The position numbers and the translations under genes were made by a program. A stretch of DNA of 64,000 nt, from the NCBI RefSeq assembly GCF_018614075.1, contig NZ_JAGGOZ010000013.1, forward strand, positions 116,523-180,522, in the 5' to 3' direction. The stretch's first letter is position 1. Each line of letters opens with the position of its first letter. The stretch is from Streptomyces sp. ISL-94 (lineage in GTDB: Bacteria; Actinomycetota; Actinomycetes; Streptomycetales; Streptomycetaceae). A model generated the notes under the pieces. That model was not told where the DNA came from and searched no databases. It saw only the letters and a program-made list of their open reading frames with translations. Below are positions 9,001 to 16,310 of this stretch, piece by piece.

Positions 9001-10373
9001 ACATAGCCGATCTGCTCGACGTGCAGCGCGCGGAAGCTGAGCGTACGGACTTCCCGGTCCTTGCCCTTTCCGACGCGGACTTCCTGTACGGCCTGGAGGA
9101 TGTGGAGCACCGCGCGGTCGTCGATCGGGAGGAGCGGGGTGGTGCGCTCCAGCCACGGGTATTTGTCCGGGTCGAAGATCGAACCGTCGTACGCCGGCAG
9201 GTGGAAGCCGGAGCCGGGGTGGTCCACTCCCCCGTGCACGGCGTGGAAGAGGGCGATCAGGCGGTGCCACGCGGACGTCGTGTGCTCCAGCGACGTCTCG
9301 CCCTCCTCGTCCGCCCGCGCCTTCAGCTCGTCGCGCAGGAAGCGGGCGGAGTAGGAGCGGGCGTACACCTCGTTGTCCGCCGGGAGCAGGCCCCGCTCCT
9401 CCGCGAACAGCAGGAAGACGATGCGCATCATGACGGCCACCGCGCCGCGGTAGACCTCGCCCGCGCCGACCCCGGACGCGTGGAGGCCCGGCGCCCCGTG
9501 CTCGACCGCGCGGACGTCCGCGCGCCCTATGGCGTCCACGAGGAGTTCGACCGCCTGGCGGACCTGGACGCCCAGCGCCTCGGTGACGTCCTCGCCCGCC
9601 GCGAGGCTCGCCTTCAGCAGGCCCACCAGCGTCTCGGCGTCGTCGTACTCGAAGAAGCGGCGGCGGCGCAGCAGGGACACGAACGCGCGGACGACGTTGC
9701 GCTCGGCCCGCTCGTTCCAGCCGATGGAGTCGAAGACGGCCGTGGTCGTGACGCCGCCGAGCGGGGCCCAGACCAGGCACCACCAGCGGCCGTCGGTGAC
9801 CAGGCCGAGCGGTACGCCGTGGTGGCGCAGGAGCCGGGCCAGGCGGTCGGCGGGGGCCGCGGACCAGTCGCCGCCACCGCCGACGCGGGCCGTGGGCGCC
9901 GTTCCGGCCGGGACCGTCATGCCGAGCAGGCGTACCCGCTTGGCGGCCGACTCCGCGTCCGGTTCGACCGCGAGGTCCGTGCCCGGTTCGACCAGCGCGA
10001 AGTCGGGGCGCACCTCGGTGTTGTGCTCCGCGACGCGCAGGGTGAGGCGGTCGAGGCCGTGGTGCTCCGAGTCGCCCTGGCGGAACGCCAACGTGTCGTC
10101 CCAGCCCAGCAGGCGGCCGAGCACGTAGGCCACCCACTCGTCGCGGCCCGCCGTCGTGTCCGTCTGCCAGTCGGCGTGGCGGGCGCGCAGGCGGGCGCGC
10201 TCGTCCTTCTCCAGGGCGTCCAGCTGGGGCCAGGCGCGCAGCAGGACGGGCATGGTCAGGAAGGGGCCGGAGACCTCGGTGAGGTCGAGCCACTCCTGGT
10301 GCTGCCGGCGGCCGTCTACGGCCTGTGCCTTGGCTGCGGCTACTCCGGAGCTCACGGGGCGGCGGGGGCTCAT
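6054..10373 (-). CDS. DrmMI-like adenine-specific DNA methyltransferase (Eco57I-type)
   Basis: A 1439-residue protein. The SAM-binding motif is IAMGSAAFLVAACRYL near residue 645; the catalytic motif is NPPFLGG near residue 920, followed by ADLVGYFCLRVHDLM and LIATNTLAQGDTREVGLDQL, signatures of the very large class that includes MmeI/Eco57I-type methylases and DISARM DrmMI. The first 300 residues resemble a type I R-subunit-like N-terminal domain, but I see no convincing PD-(D/E)XK nuclease motif. The ATG overlaps the stop of the upstream helicase gene by 4 bp, so the pair is translationally coupled. The C-terminal third, the likely target-recognition region (about 6340-7570), has clearly lower GC than the rest. 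A nuclease is expected elsewhere if this is a restriction system. Confidence 0.82.
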   Translation of the reverse strand: MSPRRPVSSGVAAAKAQAVDGRRQHQEWLDLTEVSGPFLTMPVLLRAWPQLDALEKDERARLRARHADWQTDTTAGRDEWVAYVLGRLLGWDDTLAFRQGDSEHHGLDRLTLRVAEHNTEVRPDFALVEPGTDLAVEPDAESAAKRVRLLGMTVPAGTAPTARVGGGGDWSAAPADRLARLLRHHGVPLGLVTDGRWWCLVWAPLGGVTTTAVFDSIGWNERAERNVVRAFVSLLRRRRFFEYDDAETLVGLLKASLAAGEDVTEALGVQVRQAVELLVDAIGRADVRAVEHGAPGLHASGVGAGEVYRGAVAVMMRIVFLLFAEERGLLPADNEVYARSYSARFLRDELKARADEEGETSLEHTTSAWHRLIALFHAVHGGVDHPGSGFHLPAYDGSIFDPDKYPWLERTTPLLPIDDRAVLHILQAVQEVRVGKGKDREVRTLSFRALHVEQIGYVYEGLLSYDGRRATEHMVGLIGPDGLEHEVTLRELEALAAKAGGSVGTLAKSVHEKWKDPKPPATAGQLEKKLAPLGAEASAEARRRLNAVTKDPALTERLLPFVGILRDDLRGLPTVIPNGALYVTESSLRKNTGTHYTPRFLAEEVVLHALEPLVYEPGPLQTADTGEWRLKSADQILDLKVADIAMGSAAFLVAACRYLADRLIEAKENDGDLKAMAYRAGRAVDAVTAADAEQDPVVVEARRQIIEHCLYGVDINPMAVEMAKLSLWLVSMDPGRPFTFLDDRLVAGDSLLGVHTMDQIQSVHMKPGQQTDILAEQARQMVDQLTQERLAITAIKGVDLPALQEKRERLEEVNRHSRRLRLVGDLITGAALATCASGRVPWYEEDGGERVRDLFPRAAWIVQRIMEDGVEDDSEVVRAARATAEEWLGAELPEGALERRPVHWPLVFPEVFTRRGGFDAIVGNPPFLGGSKITGAFGDAYREYSVENVARGRRGNADLVGYFCLRVHDLMNAAGQGALIATNTLAQGDTREVGLDQLISRGVQIRRAIKSRPWPSRSAALEYCAVWSSSVTPGPDSLSVLDDLAIPNGISSSLNADTRMSSWGERLKGNANFSFNGSKADSLGFTLPEQDARAWIAEDKSYNDVLFPYLNGQDLNQRTMRDPVRWIIFFRGWEESVAKRYPRAYAKVLREVRPERELNNRAARRDRWWQFAERAPGMYSAIASLEQCLVVARVSKVIMPMLVATGQVFSEQLIVFASDDLALLAFLSSAPHYWWSIDRASTMKGDLRYTSSDVFETLVRPRLPEHLYRVGAQLNSHRRDLMAARNLGLTDTYKLFHNPECQDEEIVELRRIHKEIDKGAVEAYGWHDLLDESGETVPVDLTYKTFSLDHGFHETDQGVRYTVGLPARTEIIDRLRQLNHQAYADEVHLGLHKGVTEKKAREKHPDLPPPSPEAIRKRKEQLAARGGSDFGEGAEGALF

Positions 10374-13300
10374 CGGCGGGCTTCCTTTGCGGGGATCACG
10401 AAGACGACGGCGGCGGGGAAGAGGTGGGAGCGGGGCTCGCGGTAGCGGGCGGCGATGGCGGCGAGTTCGCGTTCGCGTTCGGCGGGCAGACCCTTCAAAC
10501 GGTCGTCCCAGCGGCGGCGGTCGTCCTCGAACTGGCGGCGCTCGTGGCCGGTCAGCTCGTGGGTGGACAGCAGCGCGAGCTGTTCGCCCTCGCCCTCGCC
10601 CTCCTCCTTGAGCTTGGCGCGCAGGGTGGCCTCGAAGCGGTCGAGGGTCGCGGTGATACGGCGTTCCTCCTCCGCCCGGCGGTCGGCGAGCCTGCTCTCC
10701 AGCTGGCGGCCGAGTTCGCCGGCGCGGGCCTCCAGGGACCGGTAGAGAGGATCGCGGAGCTTCGACCAGGCATCCGTGAGTTCCCTGCGCAGGTGCGGGG
10801 CCGCCTCGATGCCCGCCGTGAGGGCCTGGGAGAGGACCCTGCCCTGCTCACCCACCGACTCCCAGCGGCGGAAGCGGCCGGTGTCGCCGAACCAGCCGCC
10901 CGCGTACAGCACTTCCTCGTGCAGGCGGGTGCCGTCGGCGCCGACGAGGACGTACCGCGCGTACGCGGAGACGAGGGTCGTGGTCACGGCCGGATCGTCG
11001 GACACGACGGCGGTGACGCGGTGCAGGCCGATCGAGTCCGCGTTCCAGACGGCCGCGGTCAGCAGCCGCGTGGAGAGCGCCACGAGCGGGTGCTTGAGGT
11101 GGGCGAGGACCACGTCGTCCCTGCCCTGGGCGGCCACCGCCGGGGAGAAGGTGAGCGGGCGCTGCTCGCCCTCGCGGAGCTTGTGGGCGAGGCCGCGGGT
11201 GGCCCGCTCCCAGCTGCCGGACAGGGGCTGTACGTCGAAGAGGTCGCCCGGCTCGAAGTCCTCCGCTCGCAGCGGGGACGGCAGCAGGGGCGGTTGGTTG
11301 TCCAGCGCCAGCGCGGTGTCCACGACACGCTTGACGTTGCCCGGGGTGAGGCCGAGCGCGCTGACCGTCTCGTCGTACTGGTCTGCGAGCCGCTTCGTCT
11401 GCGCCGTGACGTTCTGCTCGGGGGCGACCTCGCCGCCCGTGCGGCGGCCCTTGATCGGCTTGGGCTTGGCGTTCTCGATGTCGACCGGTGCGGTGTCGCC
11501 GGTCATCCGGCGCTGTACGGCGTCGGCGAGGACGGCGTTGACGGAGCCGAGGTCGTGCTCCATGCGCGCGACCTTCTTGGCCACCCGGGAGAGGAATTCC
11601 AGGTCGGCCTCGTACGAGCCGGCCTGCGCCTGCTGCCAGCCGGAGCCGATGAAGTGGGTGATCTCCGGGTCGTGCTTCTGGCCCCAGCGGTCGATGCGGC
11701 CGATGCGCTGTTCGAGCTTGTTGGGGTTGAAGGGGATGTCGTAGTTGATCAGGCGGTGGCAGTGGTTCTGGAGGTCGATGCCCTCGCCGGCGGCGTCGGT
11801 GGCCAGCAGGATGCGGACCTTGCCCTCCGCGCGGGACGGGTCGGCCTGGAAGCCGAGGCGGATGCGCTCACGCTCATCGGTCGGCAGGCCACCGTGCAGC
11901 CGCTCGACGCGGCCCCCGTCGGTGAGTTGCTCCTGCTGGAGGAGGTCATGGAGCCACTTCTGGGTGTCGCGGTACTCGGTGAAGACGACGACCCGTTCGT
12001 TCGTCCAGTGCTTGCCGTCGGACGTCCGGCAGATCGCCTTGAGTTCGCGGATGAGCGCGTCCGCCTTGGAGTCGGGCGCGGCCTCGTGGGTGAGGGCCCA
12101 GCGCTCCATTTCCTGGAGCAGGTCCAGTTCCTGGCCGTCCTCGGCCGGGGTGAGCGAGGTGGAGCGGGTCAGGGCGTCGTCCTCGGCGTCGACCAGACCC
12201 GTGTCGTCGAGATCGGCGACGAGGTCGGCGAACTCCTCCAGCCACTCGGGGACTTCGGCTGCGGCTGTGCGGCCGCGCGCGGGGCCTGTGTCCTCCAGGT
12301 GGGAGAGGTAGACCTGGACGGTGTGGAGGAAGGCCGCCGGCGAGGAGAACAGCCGCTTCTTCAACAGGAGGGTGACCAGGTCGGCGGCGCGGCGGCCGCC
12401 CCGGGCGTTCGGAGTCAGCTTCTTGCGCCGCAACTCGGCGAAGGAACCAAGCAGTTGGTGGATCGCCCGTTCCTGCGGGGTGTAGTCGACGGAGAGTTCG
12501 AGGGTCGTGCGGGCGCGGAAGCGGGGCGTGCCGTCGGCGTTGGTGACCGTCGACTTCAGGCGTCGTACGACGGTGTCCTTGAGCGCTTCCTTGTCCGGGT
12601 CCACGCCGCGTGCGAAGCGCTGGTCGTCGATGAGTTCGAGGAGCGCCGTGTACGACTCGGGGTAGCCGTTGTGCGGGGTGGCGGAGAGGAAGAGACGGTG
12701 CTCGAAGTGCGGGACGAGGCGCCGGATCAGCTTGGTCTGCTGGGAGTCCACCGCGTACACCTGCTTGGGCGCGGCGGGTGCGACGTGGTGCGCCTCGTCG
12801 AGGACGAGCAGGTCGAAGAAGCGCTTGTGCTCACCGTCGGGGCTCTCCTCGGGGGCGCCGATGACCTCGTCGAGGAGGCGCTGGGCCTTGTGGCCGCGCA
12901 GCCAGGGCAGGGAGACGATGGTCAGCGGGTGGACACGGAAGGGGTTGGCGGCGGTGCCGTGGGTGCGGCGCAGGCGGGCGCAGTGCTCGGAGTCGACGAT
13001 GGTGAACTCCAGGCCGAACTTCTCGGCCATCTCGTCGCGCCACTTGAGGGTGAGGCCGGCCGGGCAGACGACCATGGTGCGGCGGGCCCGGCCGCGCAGC
13101 ATCAGTTCCTGCACGACGAGGCCGGCCTCGATGGTCTTGCCGAGGCCGACGTCGTCGGCGAGGAGGAGGTTGACGCGGGGCGCGCCGACCGCCCGGGAGA
13201 CCGGCTCCAGCTGGTACGGCTCGACGGCGACGCCGGAGCGGAACGGGGCCTGGAGGGTCCTGGCGTCGGCGGAGGCGACGGCGGACCAGCGGACGGCGTC

Positions 13301-13621
13301 GAGGAACGCGGCGAGGCGGTTCGGGGAGTCGTAGGCGCCGGTGGAGGCGTCCGGCAGGGAACCGGCGGGCAGGACGCGGCGGCCGGGTTCGACCTCCCAG
13401 ATGACGGAGAGGGTGTCGCCGAAGCGGCCGTCGGCGACGGACTGGAGGTGGAGGAGGGTCGCGGCCCTGCGCTCCTCGGCGCCGGCATCGCCGTCACCGG
13501 ACCGGGACGGCTCGACGCGGGCGACCACCCAGGACTGGCCGCGTACCTCGACCAGATTCCCTTCTTGGGGGAGCGGCTGCGCCCCCGTCCGCTCGGTCTC
13601 GCGCTGAGCTGCTGGCGTCAT
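10370..13621 (-). CDS. DrmD-like SNF2-family helicase
   Basis: A 1083-residue superfamily 2 ATPase. Walker A is LLADDVGLGKTIEAGLV near residue 155, the DEAH box is LLVLDEAHHVAP near residue 275, motif III is FLSATPHNGYPES, and the C-terminal RecA lobe carries LLATDAAGEGIDLQ and QRIGRIDRWGQ near residue 637. The C-terminal 300 residues are charged and helical. Size, motif set and partnership match DISARM class 1 DrmD, which acts with DrmMI; drmA, drmB and drmC are not in the window. ATG at 13621 is preceded by GAGGGG. The upstream gap of 159 bp to kinase 1 holds the arm pair CTGTG-AA-CACAG at 13727-13738. DNA translocation is the expected activity; how it joins to cleavage is not visible. Confidence 0.82.
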   Translation of the reverse strand: MTPAAQRETERTGAQPLPQEGNLVEVRGQSWVVARVEPSRSGDGDAGAEERRAATLLHLQSVADGRFGDTLSVIWEVEPGRRVLPAGSLPDASTGAYDSPNRLAAFLDAVRWSAVASADARTLQAPFRSGVAVEPYQLEPVSRAVGAPRVNLLLADDVGLGKTIEAGLVVQELMLRGRARRTMVVCPAGLTLKWRDEMAEKFGLEFTIVDSEHCARLRRTHGTAANPFRVHPLTIVSLPWLRGHKAQRLLDEVIGAPEESPDGEHKRFFDLLVLDEAHHVAPAAPKQVYAVDSQQTKLIRRLVPHFEHRLFLSATPHNGYPESYTALLELIDDQRFARGVDPDKEALKDTVVRRLKSTVTNADGTPRFRARTTLELSVDYTPQERAIHQLLGSFAELRRKKLTPNARGGRRAADLVTLLLKKRLFSSPAAFLHTVQVYLSHLEDTGPARGRTAAAEVPEWLEEFADLVADLDDTGLVDAEDDALTRSTSLTPAEDGQELDLLQEMERWALTHEAAPDSKADALIRELKAICRTSDGKHWTNERVVVFTEYRDTQKWLHDLLQQEQLTDGGRVERLHGGLPTDERERIRLGFQADPSRAEGKVRILLATDAAGEGIDLQNHCHRLINYDIPFNPNKLEQRIGRIDRWGQKHDPEITHFIGSGWQQAQAGSYEADLEFLSRVAKKVARMEHDLGSVNAVLADAVQRRMTGDTAPVDIENAKPKPIKGRRTGGEVAPEQNVTAQTKRLADQYDETVSALGLTPGNVKRVVDTALALDNQPPLLPSPLRAEDFEPGDLFDVQPLSGSWERATRGLAHKLREGEQRPLTFSPAVAAQGRDDVVLAHLKHPLVALSTRLLTAAVWNADSIGLHRVTAVVSDDPAVTTTLVSAYARYVLVGADGTRLHEEVLYAGGWFGDTGRFRRWESVGEQGRVLSQALTAGIEAAPHLRRELTDAWSKLRDPLYRSLEARAGELGRQLESRLADRRAEEERRITATLDRFEATLRAKLKEEGEGEGEQLALLSTHELTGHERRQFEDDRRRWDDRLKGLPAERERELAAIAARYREPRSHLFPAAVVFVIPAKEARR

Positions 13622-13780
13622 GGGCGCTGTTCCCCTCGGTGTTCACCTGCCGTCGTCCGTAGACAGTGTCCCGTGTCCTGTCTCCCCTCCGGACCGACGT
13701 GACGGCAGATTAGCACGAGCCACTTCCTGTGAACACAGCTTACAAAGCATCGCCTCGGCGCTTGGGATCACCGGTGCTCC

Positions 13781-15043
13781 TCAGCCCATGCGGCGCAGCC
13801 GCTCCAGCAGCTTCCGGCTCCGTCCGCGCCCGGCGTCGGACTCGGGCAGGACCGTCTCCTCCTCCTCGGCCAGGCGGCGTAGCAGCTCCCCGGCGGCATG
13901 CCGTTCTCCGGTGCGGATCAGCAGGACGGCGATCTCGTAGCGGGTGTCCAGCACGGCGGGGTGGCCCGGCCCGAGCAGGCTGCGCTGTTCGGCGAGGACG
14001 GACTTCAGCTCGCCCAGGGCCTCACGGGTGCGGCCGAGCGCCCCCGCGCACAGGGCGGCTCCGACCCGGGCGGCGAGCGTGCCCGCGCGGTCGAGGCCGG
14101 GGCCGGCCATCAGCGCGCGGTACTCCTCCAGAGCGCGGGCCGGACGACCCGCCCGGCGCAGGGCGGCCAGCTCGGCCAGCCGCGGGTGAGCGGGCGCGGT
14201 GCCGGTGACGGGAGCCGGTCGGGGCGCCCAGGCCCCGAGCAGGGCGGCCACCTCCTCGGCGGAGGCGGGCCGGTCCTCGGGCTTCTTCTCCAGCAGCCGC
14301 TCGACCAGCGTCCGCAGGCCGTCCGGTACGCCGGGACGGCGATCGGCGAGCGGCGGGACGGGGTCGTTGGCGTGCCGGTGGTACAGCATGAACGGGCTGG
14401 CGTCCGTGAAGGGGGGCGTGCCGGTGAGCAGTTCGTACAGGACGCACCCCAGCGAGTACAGGTCGCCGGCGGGCACGGTTCGGCCGACGGCCTGTTCGGG
14501 CGCCATGTAGACGACCGTGCCGGGAGTGGCGTTGGCAGCGGTGAAACGGGTCTCGCCCGGCTGGGGCTCCAGCGCCGCGGCGACCCCGAAGTCCAGGACC
14601 TTGATCTCCCCGTCGGGGGTCAGCATCAGGTTCGACGGCTTCAGGTCGCGATGCACGACCCCCTGACCGTGGGCGTAGGACAGCACCTCGGACACCTGGC
14701 GGGCCACGTCCGCCGCCTGCTCGACGCGTAGGGGGCCGTCGTTCTTGAGGACGGCGTCCAAGGCCCGGCCCGGGACGAGATCCATGACCAGATACAGCTC
14801 GCCCTCATGGTTGCCGTGGTCGTGGACGGCGGGGACGCCCGGGTGCCGCAGGCGACCGGTCAGGCGGATCTCGCGCAGGAACCGGCGCTCCAGCGTGCTC
14901 AGTTCGGCACCGCGGCCGCGCGTCGCGAGGAGCTTGACGGCGACCTCACGGTCATGGTCGCGGTCGTGGGCCGCCCAGACGACGCCCATCCCGCCCCGGC
15001 CCAGCTCGTGCGTCAGCTCGTACCGTCCAAGGCTCCGCCGCAT
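13781..15043 (-). CDS. Hanks-type Ser/Thr protein kinase with C-terminal TPR-like region
   Basis: A 420-residue protein starting MRRSLGRYELTHELGRGG; ATG at 15043 was chosen because the kinase fold begins at once and GGGGCGGGG lies upstream (the frame could extend to 15136). Kinase motifs are complete: G-loop GRGGMGVVW, AVKLL lysine, HRDLKPSN catalytic loop, DFG, TPGTVVYMAPEQ activation segment. The domain ends near residue 265; residues from about 285 to the end form helical repeats resembling tetratricopeptides (ALEEYRALMAGPGLDRAG, GEL-KSVLAEQRSLLGPGHP). There is no membrane segment, unlike most Streptomyces PASTA kinases, so it should be soluble with a protein-binding tail. It lies 159 bp upstream of the helicase gene on the same strand. 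Confidence 0.9.
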   Translation of the reverse strand: MRRSLGRYELTHELGRGGMGVVWAAHDRDHDREVAVKLLATRGRGAELSTLERRFLREIRLTGRLRHPGVPAVHDHGNHEGELYLVMDLVPGRALDAVLKNDGPLRVEQAADVARQVSEVLSYAHGQGVVHRDLKPSNLMLTPDGEIKVLDFGVAAALEPQPGETRFTAANATPGTVVYMAPEQAVGRTVPAGDLYSLGCVLYELLTGTPPFTDASPFMLYHRHANDPVPPLADRRPGVPDGLRTLVERLLEKKPEDRPASAEEVAALLGAWAPRPAPVTGTAPAHPRLAELAALRRAGRPARALEEYRALMAGPGLDRAGTLAARVGAALCAGALGRTREALGELKSVLAEQRSLLGPGHPAVLDTRYEIAVLLIRTGERHAAGELLRRLAEEEETVLPESDAGRGRSRKLLERLRRMG

Positions 15044-15226
15044 CGCGCCCCGCCCCCAGTTCCGGCGCCTGCCGCGCCCGCCGCCTCCCGCGGCCGGGAG
15101 CCTCACGGCACCCCGCCGACCGGGCCATTCTGTCACCGGTCATGAGACTCCGGCGCCGCGTGTGACCAGAGAAGTGCGGGCTGCGACGATCAGAGCGCCC
15201 TCCCCGGACCGGGGTGACACCGTCGT

Positions 15227-16168
15227 TCACAGGGGCATCGGGCCCTGGGGGACCAGGAACGGACGGCGCGGGTCCTCGGGCGGAGTCCGCCTGACGGCCA
15301 GCCCGGGATCCGGCTCCGGCAGGTGGGGCGCCAGGCCGGCGTAGACCTCGGCTGCCGACGCGGGACGGTCGTCCGGCCGCTTGGCCAGCAGGGCAGTGAT
15401 CAGGTCCTGGAGATCGCCGGGCACACGCACCCCCGCGTCGGCGACGAGGGGTGGGCGCGAGGCCAGGTGGTGGGAGGCCAGGAGCGCCGGCTGATCCGTG
15501 GGGAAGGGCGTCTCTCCGGTGAGCATGTGGTGCAGCAGGCAGCCCACGGCGTACAGGTCACTGCGGCCGTCGAGCCGGTCCCGGCCGGCCAGCAGCTCAG
15601 GAGAGGCACAGATGAGGTTGCCGACGCCCTCGCCGGTCGTCGTCAGCTGTGGGTCGGTGTCGCTGAGCAACTTGACCAGGCCGAAGTCGAGGATCTTCAC
15701 GACGCCGTCGCGGCGGACCATGACGTTCTGCGTCTTGAGGTCACGGTGCACGAGGTCGGCCGCGTGGACCGCTGACAGCCCGGCGCACAGCTGAGCGGCG
15801 ACGGCGGCGGCAGAGGGGACGTCGAACCGACCGTCCTCCTGCTGGTCGAAGAGGTACTCGAGCGTGGTGCCGTCGATCAGTTCCATCACCAGACAGCACA
15901 TGTCGTCCGTGATCGACGCGTCGAAGACCGTGGCGACGTTCGTGTGATCGAGGCGCGCGGCCGCCCGCGTCTCCCTGCCGAACCGTGTAAGGGCGGCGTC
16001 ACGGCTGCTCGCCACGGCCAGCAGTTCCGTGGTGACGGTCTTCACCGCGACGGGCCGGTCAAGAGGCAGGTCGCGACCCTGCCACACCTGCCCCATCACT
16101 CCTCGGCCCAGCACGGACTCCAGCCGATAGCGGTCACTGAGCACCATTCCCGGCGTGAGACTCCACAT
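15227..16168 (-). CDS. Hanks-type Ser/Thr protein kinase, kinase domain only
   Basis: A 313-residue soluble kinase. Motifs: G-loop LGRGVMGQVW, AVKTV lysine, VHRDLKTQNVM catalytic loop, DFGLVK, and an unusual activation segment GNLICASPELL in place of the common GT-x-x-YMAPE. ATG at 16168 was chosen because GGAGG stands seven bases upstream; the frame can extend to 16195. The last 35 residues are Pro/Arg-rich with no membrane anchor. It is 183 bp upstream of the other kinase on the same strand and divergent from the N6-methylase at 16311 (142-bp gap). Kinases occur in known Streptomyces phage-resistance loci (PglW of Pgl), which makes the co-location suggestive, but no target is visible. Confidence 0.9.
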   Translation of the reverse strand: MWSLTPGMVLSDRYRLESVLGRGVMGQVWQGRDLPLDRPVAVKTVTTELLAVASSRDAALTRFGRETRAAARLDHTNVATVFDASITDDMCCLVMELIDGTTLEYLFDQQEDGRFDVPSAAAVAAQLCAGLSAVHAADLVHRDLKTQNVMVRRDGVVKILDFGLVKLLSDTDPQLTTTGEGVGNLICASPELLAGRDRLDGRSDLYAVGCLLHHMLTGETPFPTDQPALLASHHLASRPPLVADAGVRVPGDLQDLITALLAKRPDDRPASAAEVYAGLAPHLPEPDPGLAVRRTPPEDPRRPFLVPQGPMPL

Positions 16169-16310
16169 GTGCCGACCTCCACATTCCCTGCACAACAGGA
16201 TGGAACGTACACGCTGTGAACAAAGTCAATGAGGGTAGTAGCCTTTCCTGCATGAACGGCCGCTGGGAACGCCGACCAGCCCAGCCGCCAAGTACCTCGG
16301 AGACTGAACC

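Noticed and set aside
7446..10445. A 999-codon plus-strand open frame opposite the DrmMI-like gene
   Set aside because: It is the antisense shadow of a GC-rich gene: its residues are an Arg/Gln/His/Val-rich mix without motifs, while the minus strand holds the methylase motifs.
10325..13702. A 1125-codon plus-strand open frame opposite the helicase gene
   Set aside because: Antisense shadow; low-complexity Gly/Val/Glu/Arg text with no domain, while the minus strand carries all helicase motifs.
13727..13738. CTGTGAACACAG as an operator for the helicase gene
   Set aside because: Short arms (5 bp each side of AA), single copy and no matching site elsewhere; kept only as a remark.
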